A DNA stretch of 43,575 bases from JAGGAG01 sp031402225 (GCA_031402225.1 JANNSD010000060.1:1-43575), one strand, 5' to 3'; counted from the first letter of the stretch, positions 8,293 through 15,748 are shown. A program made the numbers and translations. The notes: a model not told the origin generated them from the letters alone.

Positions 8293-8946
8293 ATGTTGTC
8301 GATCAAGAGCTTGAAGAATCGTACCTTGCGTGCGTTCACGGCCGCCGCCGCGACAGCCTTGGCGCTCGCTGCCTGTTCCTCGCAACTCGCCCGGGTTCCT
8401 CCCCGCCTCGACCTCGGCAACTACGATCGCATCGCCCTGGTCAATTTCTCTGCCGACCAGTCGAAAAGCGGGCTGGGCCAACTGGCCACCCAGCGATTCG
8501 CCGAAGAAGTCCTCGCCAGCCAGACCGGCTTCGAATTGCTCGAGCTCGGGCCCGCTGACTCAGCCGTCGCGCGGCTGCTGGCTCAGGGCGATGCGCCCGC
8601 GGCCGCACAGGAACTCGGCCGCGACCGGCACATTCCCGCGGTGTTCTTCGGGCAGCTCGCGGTGTCGAAGGCGAAGCCGCACGGAGGCGTGAGCGGTGCT
8701 GGTGACGTGAACATCGGCGCCACGGTATCGGCAGAGTTGAGCGTACGCCTCATCTCCACCAGCACCGGCGGTACCCTCTGGCGCTCGAGCGGTGCGGCGA
8801 GCCAGACTGTGGGACAGGTTGCAATCAGTCCCGGCCGCCTGCCGAGCGTCTCGGGCAAGGACCCCAACGCCGCCTATGCGAGCATGGTGGACGAGATGGT
8901 GGCTCAGGTCACCCGCGACTTCCGGCCAAGCTGGGTGAAGCAGTAG
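8293..8946 (+). CDS. Lipoprotein with a CsgG/TolB-N-like domain
   Basis: A 217-residue probable lipoprotein. A basic N-terminus and hydrophobic stretch end at LALAACSS, a good lipobox with Cys28. The mature part opens with a beta strand (RIALVNFSAD), then a helix (GQLATQRFAEEVLAS) and another strand (FELLELGPAD). This pattern is typical of CsgG-, TolB-N- and FlgO-like lipoproteins that act at the outer membrane. A later strand pair (AELSVRLISTSTGGTLWRS) fits the same fold. The specific role is unknown. It lies 54 bases after glnK in the same direction but is separated by a hairpin, and it is followed by a good terminator. Confidence 0.7.
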   Translation: MLSIKSLKNRTLRAFTAAAATALALAACSSQLARVPPRLDLGNYDRIALVNFSADQSKSGLGQLATQRFAEEVLASQTGFELLELGPADSAVARLLAQGDAPAAAQELGRDRHIPAVFFGQLAVSKAKPHGGVSGAGDVNIGATVSAELSVRLISTSTGGTLWRSSGAASQTVGQVAISPGRLPSVSGKDPNAAYASMVDEMVAQVTRDFRPSWVKQ

Positions 8947-8957
8947 TCCTGCAGTGC

Positions 8958-8990
8958 TGCCCATGGGCCGTTTGACCCATGGGCATTGTT
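8958..8990 (+). terminator. Rho-independent-type terminator
   Basis: TGCCCATGGG (8958-8967) pairs perfectly with CCCATGGGCA (8976-8985) across an 8-base loop and is followed by TTGTT. It lies 12 bases beyond the lipoprotein stop codon. Confidence 0.7.
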
Positions 8991-9055
8991 CCTCCTCTTC
9001 CGCAATGCCGGCCAAGGTGATACTTCCTTCGATGTCCTGCACGAAGGAGTGAATC

Positions 9056-9376
9056 GTGGCTGAGATCTGCCTGAAGACCCGAACCCATACGTATTGCTCT
9101 GCGTCACCGATCCGCGATTGCGGCTGCCGTAGCGATCCGGCCTTTACCGACCCGTTTCCTCCACTGGCCAGAACGCTGGACCAGACCGGGCTGCTCCAGG
9201 ACATCGGCGCCGTTCTGCATACGGCGGGCTCCGGTGTGCCCATCGGCAAGCTCAGGATCATCGCGCAGATAGCGCGTCTGGTCCTGCTCGAGCGGGTGTC
9301 GGTCGATGAGTGCTTCGTGATTACCGCGCTCGACTGCGACCCTTCGGGATCGCGCGGCACGGAAACAGGGGCGTAG
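9056..9376 (+). CDS. Hypothetical protein
   Basis: A 106-residue frame starting with GTG at 9056 behind a good AAGGAG. It has several cysteines in its first 30 residues and a hydrophobic, probably helical segment (KLRIIAQIARLVLLERVSV). No family is recognised. It converges with the Ser/Thr kinase gene, ending 6 bases before it. The ribosome binding site is the main support, and codon use is only mildly GC-biased at third positions, so it may be degraded or spurious. Confidence 0.4.
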   Translation: MAEICLKTRTHTYCSASPIRDCGCRSDPAFTDPFPPLARTLDQTGLLQDIGAVLHTAGSGVPIGKLRIIAQIARLVLLERVSVDECFVITALDCDPSGSRGTETGA

Positions 9377-9382
9377 CAGCCC

Positions 9383-11803
9383 TCAGCGCGCGCCGGCTTC
9401 CCGGGGCGAGATGCCACGCATGGCCGCCGGAAAACCGGGATGACGCCGGAGTTCCTGATACCACGGTAGCTGCTCCACCGACGCGACCGTCCCAGGGTCG
9501 AGGCGCACCGCCCGTGCCGTCATGACCAGCGCGCTGTCGAGGTCGCCGGTGGCCTGCCGGGCGTACACAGCATCGAGAAGCAGCACCGGATCCACGGCAC
9601 CGTGCCAGCGTGCCATCACGCTGTCATACCGTTGCCCCGCGCTATCGTGAAGGCCCGCGCGCGCCAGGATCGCGACGGCGTAGAGTCGCAGGCGATCCGG
9701 CACGATACCGCTGAGCTCGCCGGGATTGTGCGAAAGCGAGTCGGCCAAAGTCATCAATCGCTGGACGTCGCGCGGGTCCGACGACAGGCGACCGAGCACC
9801 TCGGCCTCGCAGTCCACGAAGTAGCCATCGCCCGGGAACGCGGCAGCACCTTCGCGACAGCTCGCGCGGGCCCGGTCGAACTCACCCAGCACGAGCTCCG
9901 CGCTCGACCGCAGGCGCTGCAGCCGCTCAACATGCGTGTGCAGGTGATCGGCGAGCAGGCCCTGCTCTGCGGAGAAGCGCGCGTCGTGCCAGAGTGCCGC
10001 CTCCATCTCCATCTCTCCGCGCATCGCCCAGATGTCCGGGCGCGCGCCCGCGATAGCGCTGGCGCTTCGGAGATCGACAAGTGCGCTATCCCGCCACGCC
10101 GCTTGCCCGGTCGCCACGAACAACCAGTGATAGATCCGGCTGCGCAGGAACAACGCATCGGCTGATGCGGGCGCCCGGGCAATCGCCCGGCCGGCAACGG
10201 GCAACGCCCGGCGCAGCGCATCTTCGGCCGGCGGCAGCCACGTCGAATCGGGGAAGTTCTGGTGCGCGGCAAGGGTGTAGTAGCCCGTCCAGTTGCCCAG
10301 GTCTGCCCGCGTGTACAGCGTCAGCGCCGACGCCGGGCTCTGTTGCTGCGCGATCGCGAGCAGGGAGTCGGCCACCGCCAGCTCCTCGAGCATGCGGCGA
10401 GGCCCGACTGACCCGAAGGCCTCGCTCGCGCGCGCGAATGCTTGCCGCGCGCGCTGGCGCAGGGGCTCCGTGGCGCTATCCGTGCCGAGCACGAGGAGCC
10501 ATCGATCCAGGAGAACGGAGTCAAGGGCGTACCGCACGCTCGCGAAGAGGCTCGTCTTTCCCAGCGCCGTTGCCGACGCCTGCAGCGCCGAGGGCGATGC
10601 CTCCCGCAGCGTTCCGCTTCGAACCTCGGCGCCACTGCGGGCCTCCACTACCCGCACCGTGGCGCCGACGCTGTCGCCGATTCGGTCGAGCGCTCCGCGG
10701 ATGACCCAGTCCGCCCGGTAGCGCTTCCGGAGCGTATCGACCGGCACCTCGGGCTGGTCGCCGACGTCGATCACCTGCAGGCCGGGCACCTGCTGCAGCT
10801 CGAGCCGCATGGCATCGTCGAGCGCGGCCCCCTCCGCGCGCATCGTGCCGCTCCGGTCCCGGAAGCCACTCAGCAGTACCACGATGTCGCTCCCCGGCCC
10901 CGCCTGGCCCGCACGCTTGCGCCACGGACTCCACCAGAAGAACGCCGCCACCGCGACCACGAGCGCTGCCGTCGGCCACCACCGGCGGCGGACCGCGGTC
11001 GCCGTTCGAAGACCCTCGAGCGTGTCACGGAACTCACCGGCGCTGGCGTAGCGCGCACCGGGTTCCTTCTCCAGGGCGCGATGCACCGCCGCGGCCACGG
11101 GCGGGGAGATGCCCGGGCGCTTCGATGCCAGCGGTGGTGCCGGCGTGTTGAGGTGGGCCACGATCATCGCCTGGGGCGTGTTCCCGGCGAACGGTGGGTC
11201 CCCCGCCAGCATCTCGTACAGCACGCAACCCAGGCTGTAGATGTCGCTGCGCCCGTCGAGGCGCGATTCGCCCGATGCCTGCTCCGGGCTCATGTACACC
11301 GGCGTGCCCAGCACTACGCCCGCCGCTGTGTCGCGCCGGCCGCCCACCGTCGCCGCATCCAGCGCGATCGCGACCCCGAAGTCGGCCACCAGCGCGTGGC
11401 CCGCCTGGATCAGGATGTTGCCCGGCTTGATGTCGCGATGCACCACGCCGCGCGAATGCGCGAAGGCGAGCGCGTCGGCCACCTCCGCCGCGAGCCGGAG
11501 TGCTTCGTTCACCTCGAGCTTCGCGTCCCGGCTCAGCAGCGCGCTCAACGAAGGTCCCTCGACGTGCGGCATGACATAGTACGGCGCGCTCACGCCGCTG
11601 ACCTGCACGATGCCGGAATCGATGACGCCGAGAATGTTGGGATGGTTGAGCTTGGCGACGATGCCGATCTCGCTGGCGAACCGGTCGGCGCCCACCGGCA
11701 CGGCGAGCTCCGGCCGCAGTAGCTTGATGGCAACCAGGCGGTCGTGCTTGAGGTCGCGCGCGAGCCAGACCGTGGCCATGCCGCCCTGGCCCAGCGGCTC
11801 CAT
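9383..11803 (-). CDS. Transmembrane Ser/Thr protein kinase with TolB-like and TPR-like periplasmic part
   Basis: An 806-residue Hanks-type kinase. Residues 1-270 are the kinase: Gly loop GQGGMATVWLA, VAIKLL lysine, HRDIKPGN catalytic loop, VADFGVA, and GTPVYMSPEQ activation segment. A single membrane helix follows (ALVVAVAAFFWW). The outer part begins with a TolB-N/FlgO-like domain (IVVLLSGFRDRSG, then a strand-helix pattern) and continues as a long alpha-helical, TPR-like array to the C-terminus. The first usable ATG is at 11803. In-frame sequence upstream still encodes the usual pre-kinase segment (FRLDQLNAALTGRYDI) back to the stop codon of the previous gene, but without ATG, GTG or TTG. 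It follows the TerB/DUF697 gene closely and is probably co-transcribed. Confidence 0.88.
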   Translation of the reverse strand: MEPLGQGGMATVWLARDLKHDRLVAIKLLRPELAVPVGADRFASEIGIVAKLNHPNILGVIDSGIVQVSGVSAPYYVMPHVEGPSLSALLSRDAKLEVNEALRLAAEVADALAFAHSRGVVHRDIKPGNILIQAGHALVADFGVAIALDAATVGGRRDTAAGVVLGTPVYMSPEQASGESRLDGRSDIYSLGCVLYEMLAGDPPFAGNTPQAMIVAHLNTPAPPLASKRPGISPPVAAAVHRALEKEPGARYASAGEFRDTLEGLRTATAVRRRWWPTAALVVAVAAFFWWSPWRKRAGQAGPGSDIVVLLSGFRDRSGTMRAEGAALDDAMRLELQQVPGLQVIDVGDQPEVPVDTLRKRYRADWVIRGALDRIGDSVGATVRVVEARSGAEVRSGTLREASPSALQASATALGKTSLFASVRYALDSVLLDRWLLVLGTDSATEPLRQRARQAFARASEAFGSVGPRRMLEELAVADSLLAIAQQQSPASALTLYTRADLGNWTGYYTLAAHQNFPDSTWLPPAEDALRRALPVAGRAIARAPASADALFLRSRIYHWLFVATGQAAWRDSALVDLRSASAIAGARPDIWAMRGEMEMEAALWHDARFSAEQGLLADHLHTHVERLQRLRSSAELVLGEFDRARASCREGAAAFPGDGYFVDCEAEVLGRLSSDPRDVQRLMTLADSLSHNPGELSGIVPDRLRLYAVAILARAGLHDSAGQRYDSVMARWHGAVDPVLLLDAVYARQATGDLDSALVMTARAVRLDPGTVASVEQLPWYQELRRHPGFPAAMRGISPREAGAR

Positions 11804-11875
11804 GATGTCGTAGCGGCCCGTGAGGGCCGCATTGAGCTGGTCGAGCCGGAACGTCGTGGCGATAGTCGTGGTCCC

Positions 11876-12799
11876 CTAGGGCAGGCGCAACCCCGAGAGC
11901 AGCTTCTGCACATTGAGCGACTGCGACTGCGCCTGCACCTGCGACTGCACCTTCGGATAGAGCGTCTTCGCCTCCTCCTGGAACCGGGCAAAGAGCGCCT
12001 TGAGGTCGGCGGTACTGAGCCGGCGACCCTGGGCATAGTACTGCTTCGCCACGTGCCCGAGCGCATAGGTGGACGCGAACGTCACGGCGGCGCCGGCCGC
12101 CACGCCCGCGGTGCCGCCAAGCAACCCGCCCAGAATGCTCGATGCCGCACCGCCCAGCAGCTTTCGCACGGCGCCTTCCATCACCTGTGCCGCCGCACCG
12201 ATACCCAGCGCGCCCGCGAGGTCGCGGACCTGGTTGCCGTCGAGCTGCTGGCCATGCGCCTGCCCGATCTGGTAGACCAGCCGCAACTGCAGCGGGATGA
12301 TCGCCAGGTTGGCCAGCCCGTCCGGCAGGATCTCCACCGCTCCGGTGATGATCGCCTGCTGCAGGATCATCTCGTCAAGTCCCGCCGGCGACGGCGGCGT
12401 GCCGCTCGCGACCGATGCGGTGGCAGCGCTTGCGGCAAGGCTGAGCGCCGCCGCATCAGCATTGATGGCGCTCGCCGACGCCTCGCTGAGTCCGAGGGCC
12501 CCGCGGAGCGAGTCGAGGAACCCCGCTTCCGCCGCGTTGGCTGGACCGTCGGCATGGCACACGAGCACCGCCATCAGGTAGGCCTCACGCCGGGCCCCGT
12601 CGCCCGAGAGGCGCGCCGCCATGTCCGGCAGCGTGAGCTGCCCGGTGGTGATCCGGCTCGTGAGACCATCCAGGTCCGCCATGCCGGCCTTGCTCATGGC
12701 TCCCTGCAACTGGCTCTTTTCCTCGGCCGTGGCATGGCCATCGGCCAGCGCGGCCATGAGGGCCACGGCGATGATGGCATTCTGATCCTGGCTCTCCAT
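11876..12799 (-). CDS. TerB-like and DUF697-like two-domain protein
   Basis: A 307-residue protein. Residues about 8-115 resemble TerB-family helical domains (AVALMAALADGHATAEEKSQL, then a second DG-containing helix pair), found in tellurite- and stress-response proteins. Residues about 150-290 resemble DUF697/YcjF membrane-associated domains (EILPDGLANLAIIPLQLRLVYQIG, followed by a Gly/Ala-rich hydrophobic hairpin and AKQYYAQGR). A Ser/Ala-rich linker joins them. It starts 2 bases after the stop of the 64-residue gene upstream (TAGTCATG), indicating translational coupling, and its stop abuts the reading frame of the kinase. A membrane-stress role is inferred only from the domains. Confidence 0.75.
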   Translation of the reverse strand: MESQDQNAIIAVALMAALADGHATAEEKSQLQGAMSKAGMADLDGLTSRITTGQLTLPDMAARLSGDGARREAYLMAVLVCHADGPANAAEAGFLDSLRGALGLSEASASAINADAAALSLAASAATASVASGTPPSPAGLDEMILQQAIITGAVEILPDGLANLAIIPLQLRLVYQIGQAHGQQLDGNQVRDLAGALGIGAAAQVMEGAVRKLLGGAASSILGGLLGGTAGVAAGAAVTFASTYALGHVAKQYYAQGRRLSTADLKALFARFQEEAKTLYPKVQSQVQAQSQSLNVQKLLSGLRLP

Positions 12800-12801
12800 G
12801 A

Positions 12802-12996
12802 CTACCGGCCCCGCTCCTGCTGGTGCGCCTCAACCAACCAGAGCCACTTGTCGATGCCCCGGGGTTCGACCGCCTGGACCTGGGTGTCGTGCGTGAGGGC
12901 GTTCTTGGTAGTGTAGAGCCGCGCGGTGTTAGGGGCGGCTCCATTGGCGGCTGGGGTGCGGCGCGCGGGACGGGCTGGGGCGGATGTGCGTGACAT
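12802..12996 (-). CDS. Small hypothetical protein coupled to the TerB/DUF697 gene
   Basis: A 64-residue protein starting at 12996 with an excellent GGAGAGGTG ribosome binding site. The N-terminal 25 residues are Ala/Pro/Arg-rich and probably disordered. The C-terminal half (ARLYTTKNALTHDTQVQ, then GIDKWLWLVEAHQQER) looks folded and constrained. No family is recognised. Its stop codon is two bases from the ATG of the TerB/DUF697 gene, so the two are almost certainly translated together. Confidence 0.65.
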   Translation of the reverse strand: MSRTSAPARPARRTPAANGAAPNTARLYTTKNALTHDTQVQAVEPRGIDKWLWLVEAHQQERGR

Positions 12997-13021
12997 GGCC
13001 CACCTCTCCTGAGACTGGATG

Positions 13022-13045
13022 AAAAGCCTCCCGTTGCCGGGAGGC
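13022..13045 (-). terminator. Hairpin with U-tract downstream of the Ro60 gene
   Basis: On the minus strand an 8-bp stem GCCTCCCG/CGGGAGGC with a GCAA tetraloop (13045 to 13026) is followed by TTTT. It lies 106 bases after the Ro60 stop codon and 26 bases before the next start. It either terminates the Ro60 transcript or forms the 5' hairpin of the next mRNA; an AT-rich TATTAT sits just upstream of it and could be a -10 element. Confidence 0.6.
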
Positions 13046-13150
13046 CACTTTACCATAATACCCCATTTTCGGCTCATCGACGCGGCGCACCGCCGGCACA
13101 GCCGGCACGGGAGAGCAGCCGCTCGCGAGCCCGTACCGACCGTGCATTCC

Positions 13151-14797
13151 CTACCCGGCACCGTAGTCCGCGATCACCTGCGGCACCGCGGCGTCGAAGC
13201 CCACCACGTCGAGCATGCCGGCATCGTTCGGGTCGGCAATACTGAACCCGTTGGATGCCATCCCGACCACCACCAGCCGGGCCGGGATGCCTGTGCGCTC
13301 CCGATACTGCCGAAGAGCCTGGGCCGGATGCACCTGGCCCGCCCAGGTCTCGTTGTCCGTGTAGATGATGAACAGGTCGACCTGCCACCCATGCTTCAGC
13401 GCCTCGAGCATCGGCAGCGCGCAGTCCGTGCCGCCGAACGGCAGGTCGCTGATGCACTTCACCACATCGTCGAGCCGCTGCCGCGGTGAGAGCGACAGCA
13501 CCGACAGCCCGCTGCTCATGTTGCCCCACCGGGACGGGAAGCTCCCATTGGTGAACGCGGTGAACATGTGCTGCGGCTCGCGGGCCGCGGTCACCAGCGC
13601 CATCGCCGCCGACGCCTCGCGGCACGACAGGAACGGCATCCCGCCCACACCGGCCGACATCGAGCCCGATACATCCAGCGCCAGCATTACCCGCTTGCCG
13701 GTACTGGTGGCGTTCTCGAACGCCAGGTAGAACGCCGCATCCAGCGCGTCCACTACCTGTGCCACTGGCGCCCACTTGCCGGTGCCGCGCATGCCCCGGC
13801 CCTGGCCGTACGTCTTGAGCGCCGCGAGGATCGCCATCGGGTGCACCCGGGCCGCGCGCAGCACATCGCGGCGTCCCAACCGATCCGTCACCATCGCTGC
13901 GGCCCGGCTCATCGGCGACAGCAGTCCCACCTTGCTCATGACACCGAGGTTGCGGATCATCGCCGTGAGCGGCATCCGCTCAAGCAGCGCCTCCCACACG
14001 ACCGCGTGGACGAGCAGCTCGGTCGGCACCATCTCGCGCGTGAGCCCATGCTGCGCGATGGTCAGCGCCGCCAGACCCGGCGCCTGGTACTTGAGCGCCT
14101 CGACCGCCTCGATGCGCCGCACCAGATCCATGCCGTCGACACCCGGCAGCGTGAGGATGCCCTCCCACCCCTTCGTGGCGTAGCGGAAGACCAGGTCGTG
14201 CCCCGCACTGGTGGCCTTCGGGTGCGCCAGGCGCAGCACATCCCGGTGAGCCCATCCGTCACGGCTCGGGTACTTGAGCACCTGGTGCGCGACATCCTCC
14301 ACCGACTTGTCGGTGTACCAGCGTGCCACCGCCGTACGCGCGCCGCGCCCCCAGCCACGGAATGCCTGCATGTACTGCAGCCAGTGGAAGAGGTGCGTAC
14401 CGGTGCGCGCCACCTTCGGGAGCGCCGCCCACACCGCGGTCTTGGTGTCCGCGTCGCCCAGGCCCGCCGCGATGGCGAGCGCGAACAGCGCCGGATCGTT
14501 CTTTGGCGCCCGCCCGGCCACGCTCACCTCCACGATGCGCGCCACCACACGACGGCCATCCTCGGCCACGCACGCGACCACCGACCGTGCGTTCTCCTGC
14601 GTCAGCGCGCGCTCGCCGATGTAGAAGGTGCCGCCCTCGCTGCCGAGCACGAGGAACCGGTCGAGCCGGGTCCACTTGTCCACCGGCCAGGCGTACCCGC
14701 CCGCCGAGTTGGCCACCTGCGTGGATCCCGGGATCGGGGCCGACTGCGGCGTCAGGAGGCGTCGCAGGCGGGTCGCGAAGTGCTTGGAGAAATCCAT
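13151..14797 (-). CDS. rsr: Ro60/Rsr, TROVE-domain RNA-binding protein
   Basis: A 548-residue Ro 60-kDa orthologue, the ring-shaped RNA-binding protein that holds Y RNA on its outer surface and takes misfolded or damaged RNA ends into its central hole. Residues about 30-360 are the helical-repeat TROVE ring (DKWTRLDRFLVLGSEGGTFYI is split around residue 45; ENARSVV; LTREMVPTELL; MIRNLG). The C-terminal part is a von Willebrand A domain with an intact MIDAS: Asp375-x-Ser377-x-Ser379 in DVSGSM, Thr457 in GGTDC and Asp481 in YTDNE. GGAGGT precedes the ATG at optimal distance. Two tRNA-like RNAs, an HNH gene, rtcB and a tRNA array lie directly upstream on the same strand, matching the known Ro60-Y RNA-RtcB partnership. 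Confidence 0.95.
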   Translation of the reverse strand: MDFSKHFATRLRRLLTPQSAPIPGSTQVANSAGGYAWPVDKWTRLDRFLVLGSEGGTFYIGERALTQENARSVVACVAEDGRRVVARIVEVSVAGRAPKNDPALFALAIAAGLGDADTKTAVWAALPKVARTGTHLFHWLQYMQAFRGWGRGARTAVARWYTDKSVEDVAHQVLKYPSRDGWAHRDVLRLAHPKATSAGHDLVFRYATKGWEGILTLPGVDGMDLVRRIEAVEALKYQAPGLAALTIAQHGLTREMVPTELLVHAVVWEALLERMPLTAMIRNLGVMSKVGLLSPMSRAAAMVTDRLGRRDVLRAARVHPMAILAALKTYGQGRGMRGTGKWAPVAQVVDALDAAFYLAFENATSTGKRVMLALDVSGSMSAGVGGMPFLSCREASAAMALVTAAREPQHMFTAFTNGSFPSRWGNMSSGLSVLSLSPRQRLDDVVKCISDLPFGGTDCALPMLEALKHGWQVDLFIIYTDNETWAGQVHPAQALRQYRERTGIPARLVVVGMASNGFSIADPNDAGMLDVVGFDAAVPQVIADYGAG

Positions 14798-14864
14798 TGG
14801 GTACCTCCATCCTTTCTACTGCACATCACCTTGCTGCAAAGGCTGCCGGGCGGATAAGGTGCTG

Positions 14865-14948
14865 AGCTCGGAGTGTTCCGCGGGATTCGAACCCGCCTAA
14901 CCAGATAACCGAACCATGTCGACCCGCCCGACAATTGTTTTCCACCAG
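14865..14948 (-). ncRNA. Second tRNA-like element, candidate Y RNA or Y-like 5' leader of Ro60
   Basis: A complete T-arm (GCGGG, loop TTCGAAT, CCCGC; 14880-14896) is present, but no D-arm and no 5' strand able to pair with the GGAACAC that follows, so it is not a tRNA. Upstream of the T-arm a hairpin TGTCG/CGACA with a 7-base loop is flanked by GGTGGAAAAC on its 5' side and GGTTATC on its 3' side. The same two motifs flank the extra arm of the neighbouring RNA at 14949-15069. It sits in the 5' leader of the Ro60 gene. CGGGCGG within the hairpin loop region can also pair with CCGCCCG near 14848-14854, enclosing the T-arm. Boundaries are approximate. Confidence 0.5.
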
Positions 14949-15069
14949 GGAGACCGGCTGGACTCGAACCAGCGACCGTCGGATCTCGATAACCCACATC
15001 CATCGGCCCGATGTCGGGCAAGGGTTGGAATGGGTTTTCCACCGCTCTACCAACTGAGCTACGATCTCC
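14949..15069 (-). ncRNA. tRNA-like RNA with a long arm replacing the anticodon arm, candidate Y RNA
   Basis: A 121-base element with a full tRNA body: acceptor GAGATCG/CGGTCTC plus one more pair (G at -1 with C at 73), a canonical D-arm (GCTC, AGTTGGTA, GAGC) and T-arm (GCTGG, TTCGAGT, CCAGC). No anticodon arm with T33 can be drawn. In its place are about 68 bases that can form a long stem (AACCCA/TGGGTT, capped by GCCCGA/TCGGGC) with an internal loop flanked by GGTGGAAAAC and GGTTATC. An alternative small hairpin TGGAA/TTCCA is also possible. Bacterial Y RNAs (YrlA type) join a tRNA-like module to a Ro60-binding stem and are usually encoded beside rsr, as here. It lies between the HNH and Ro60 genes. 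Confidence 0.7.
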
Positions 15070-15073
15070 ATGC

Positions 15074-15098
15074 CCGCACCGGCGCCTTGCCGGTGCGG
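15074..15098 (-). other. Strong hairpin just upstream of the tRNA-like RNA
   Basis: CCGCACCGGC and GCCGGTGCGG form a perfect 10-bp stem around a 5-base loop. It lies 13 bases after the HNH stop codon and ends 4 bases before the 5' end of the tRNA-like RNA. There is no U-tract. It could punctuate the HNH transcript or be a processing signal. Confidence 0.6.
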
Positions 15099-15111
15099 TT
15101 ACTTCATCCCA

Positions 15112-15609
15112 TCAAACCATCATCTGTCGGGCCGAGAGCCGGCGCGTCACCAACTCGCCTCGCGACGGCACCCACGGATCAATCCGCGACTTCCGGCCCG
15201 CATCCTTCAGCAGCTGATCGTCCTTCTGGTGATTGCACGAGCTGCAGGCGGTCACCACGTTGAGCCAGATATCGGCTCCTCCCTTCGATCGCGGCACCAG
15301 GTGGTCACGGGTCAGTCGCTCCCGCACACCCAAGTCCCGTCGATGCCGCCCGCAGTACGCGCACCGGTGCCCGTCCCGCAGGAACAGGTGCTCGTTGGTC
15401 AGTGCCGCTACGCGTGACCCGATGCGACGGTGCTGTCGAAGCACCACGCTCGCCGGCAGCGGGAAACTGAGCCGCGGGCTTCGCGCGAACCGACCCGGTA
15501 CCGTCTCCAGGATCACCGCCTTGCCCCGCAGGTGAAGCACGAGGCCCATGAGTGACGGCACGAGCTCGATCGGCTCGCCAGTCGTGTTGTATACCAGGCA
15601 CAGCAGCAT
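15112..15609 (-). CDS. HNH endonuclease
   Basis: A 165-residue HNH nuclease. The C-terminal half holds the domain: CAYCG (first zinc Cys pair), RDHLVPRSKGG with the catalytic His, and CSSCNHQK (second Cys pair plus the final H/N residues). The N-terminal half (LCLVYNTTGEPIELVPS and following) is the strand-rich region common in freestanding bacterial HNH proteins of the McrA-like type. The start at 15609 follows GGGAGGGG; an in-frame ATG at 15651 has no such support. It lies between tRNA-Arg and the Y-like RNA. HNH genes of this type are common mobile companions of tRNA arrays and phages, and the substrate could be DNA or RNA. Confidence 0.92.
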   Translation of the reverse strand: MLLCLVYNTTGEPIELVPSLMGLVLHLRGKAVILETVPGRFARSPRLSFPLPASVVLRQHRRIGSRVAALTNEHLFLRDGHRCAYCGRHRRDLGVRERLTRDHLVPRSKGGADIWLNVVTACSSCNHQKDDQLLKDAGRKSRIDPWVPSRGELVTRRLSARQMMV

Positions 15610-15673
15610 GGTCCCCTCCCTTCCACCTTCAGAGTACCAGATGTGCGTCAACCGATGGATGCGATGTGTGGGA

Positions 15674-15748
15674 ATGCCCCGGAGGGAGTCGAACCCTCAA
15701 TCTCCCGGGTCGAAACCGGGTGCCTTGTTTCCGTTCGGCCACGGAGCA
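15674..15748 (-). tRNA. tRNA-Arg(TCG)
   Basis: Full cloverleaf: acceptor TGCTCCG/CGGGGCA, 3-bp D-stem, anticodon stem CCCGG/CCGGG with loop TTTCGAC, and T-arm GAGGG/CCCTC. Discriminator U, no encoded CCA. It is separated from the main array by rtcB. Confidence 0.93.

Noticed and set aside
8560..9417. A 285-codon minus-strand frame opposite the lipoprotein and the small gene at 9056
   Set aside because: It spans a strong plus-strand terminator and reads as antisense of a lipoprotein with a clear lipobox.
13568..14857. A 429-codon plus-strand frame opposite the Ro60 gene
   Set aside because: Ro60 on the minus strand has complete TROVE and vWA motifs; the plus-strand translation is His/Arg-rich and unrecognisable.
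14949..15069. Ordinary tRNA with an intron in the anticodon arm
   Set aside because: No removal of the inner segment leaves a proper 5-bp anticodon stem with T33, and the segment is too short for a group I intron; a Y-like RNA next to Ro60 is the simpler reading.
14949..15069. tRNA-Sec, because of the 8-bp acceptor
   Set aside because: There is no TCA anticodon arm and no typical long D-stem; selenocysteine genes are not seen nearby.
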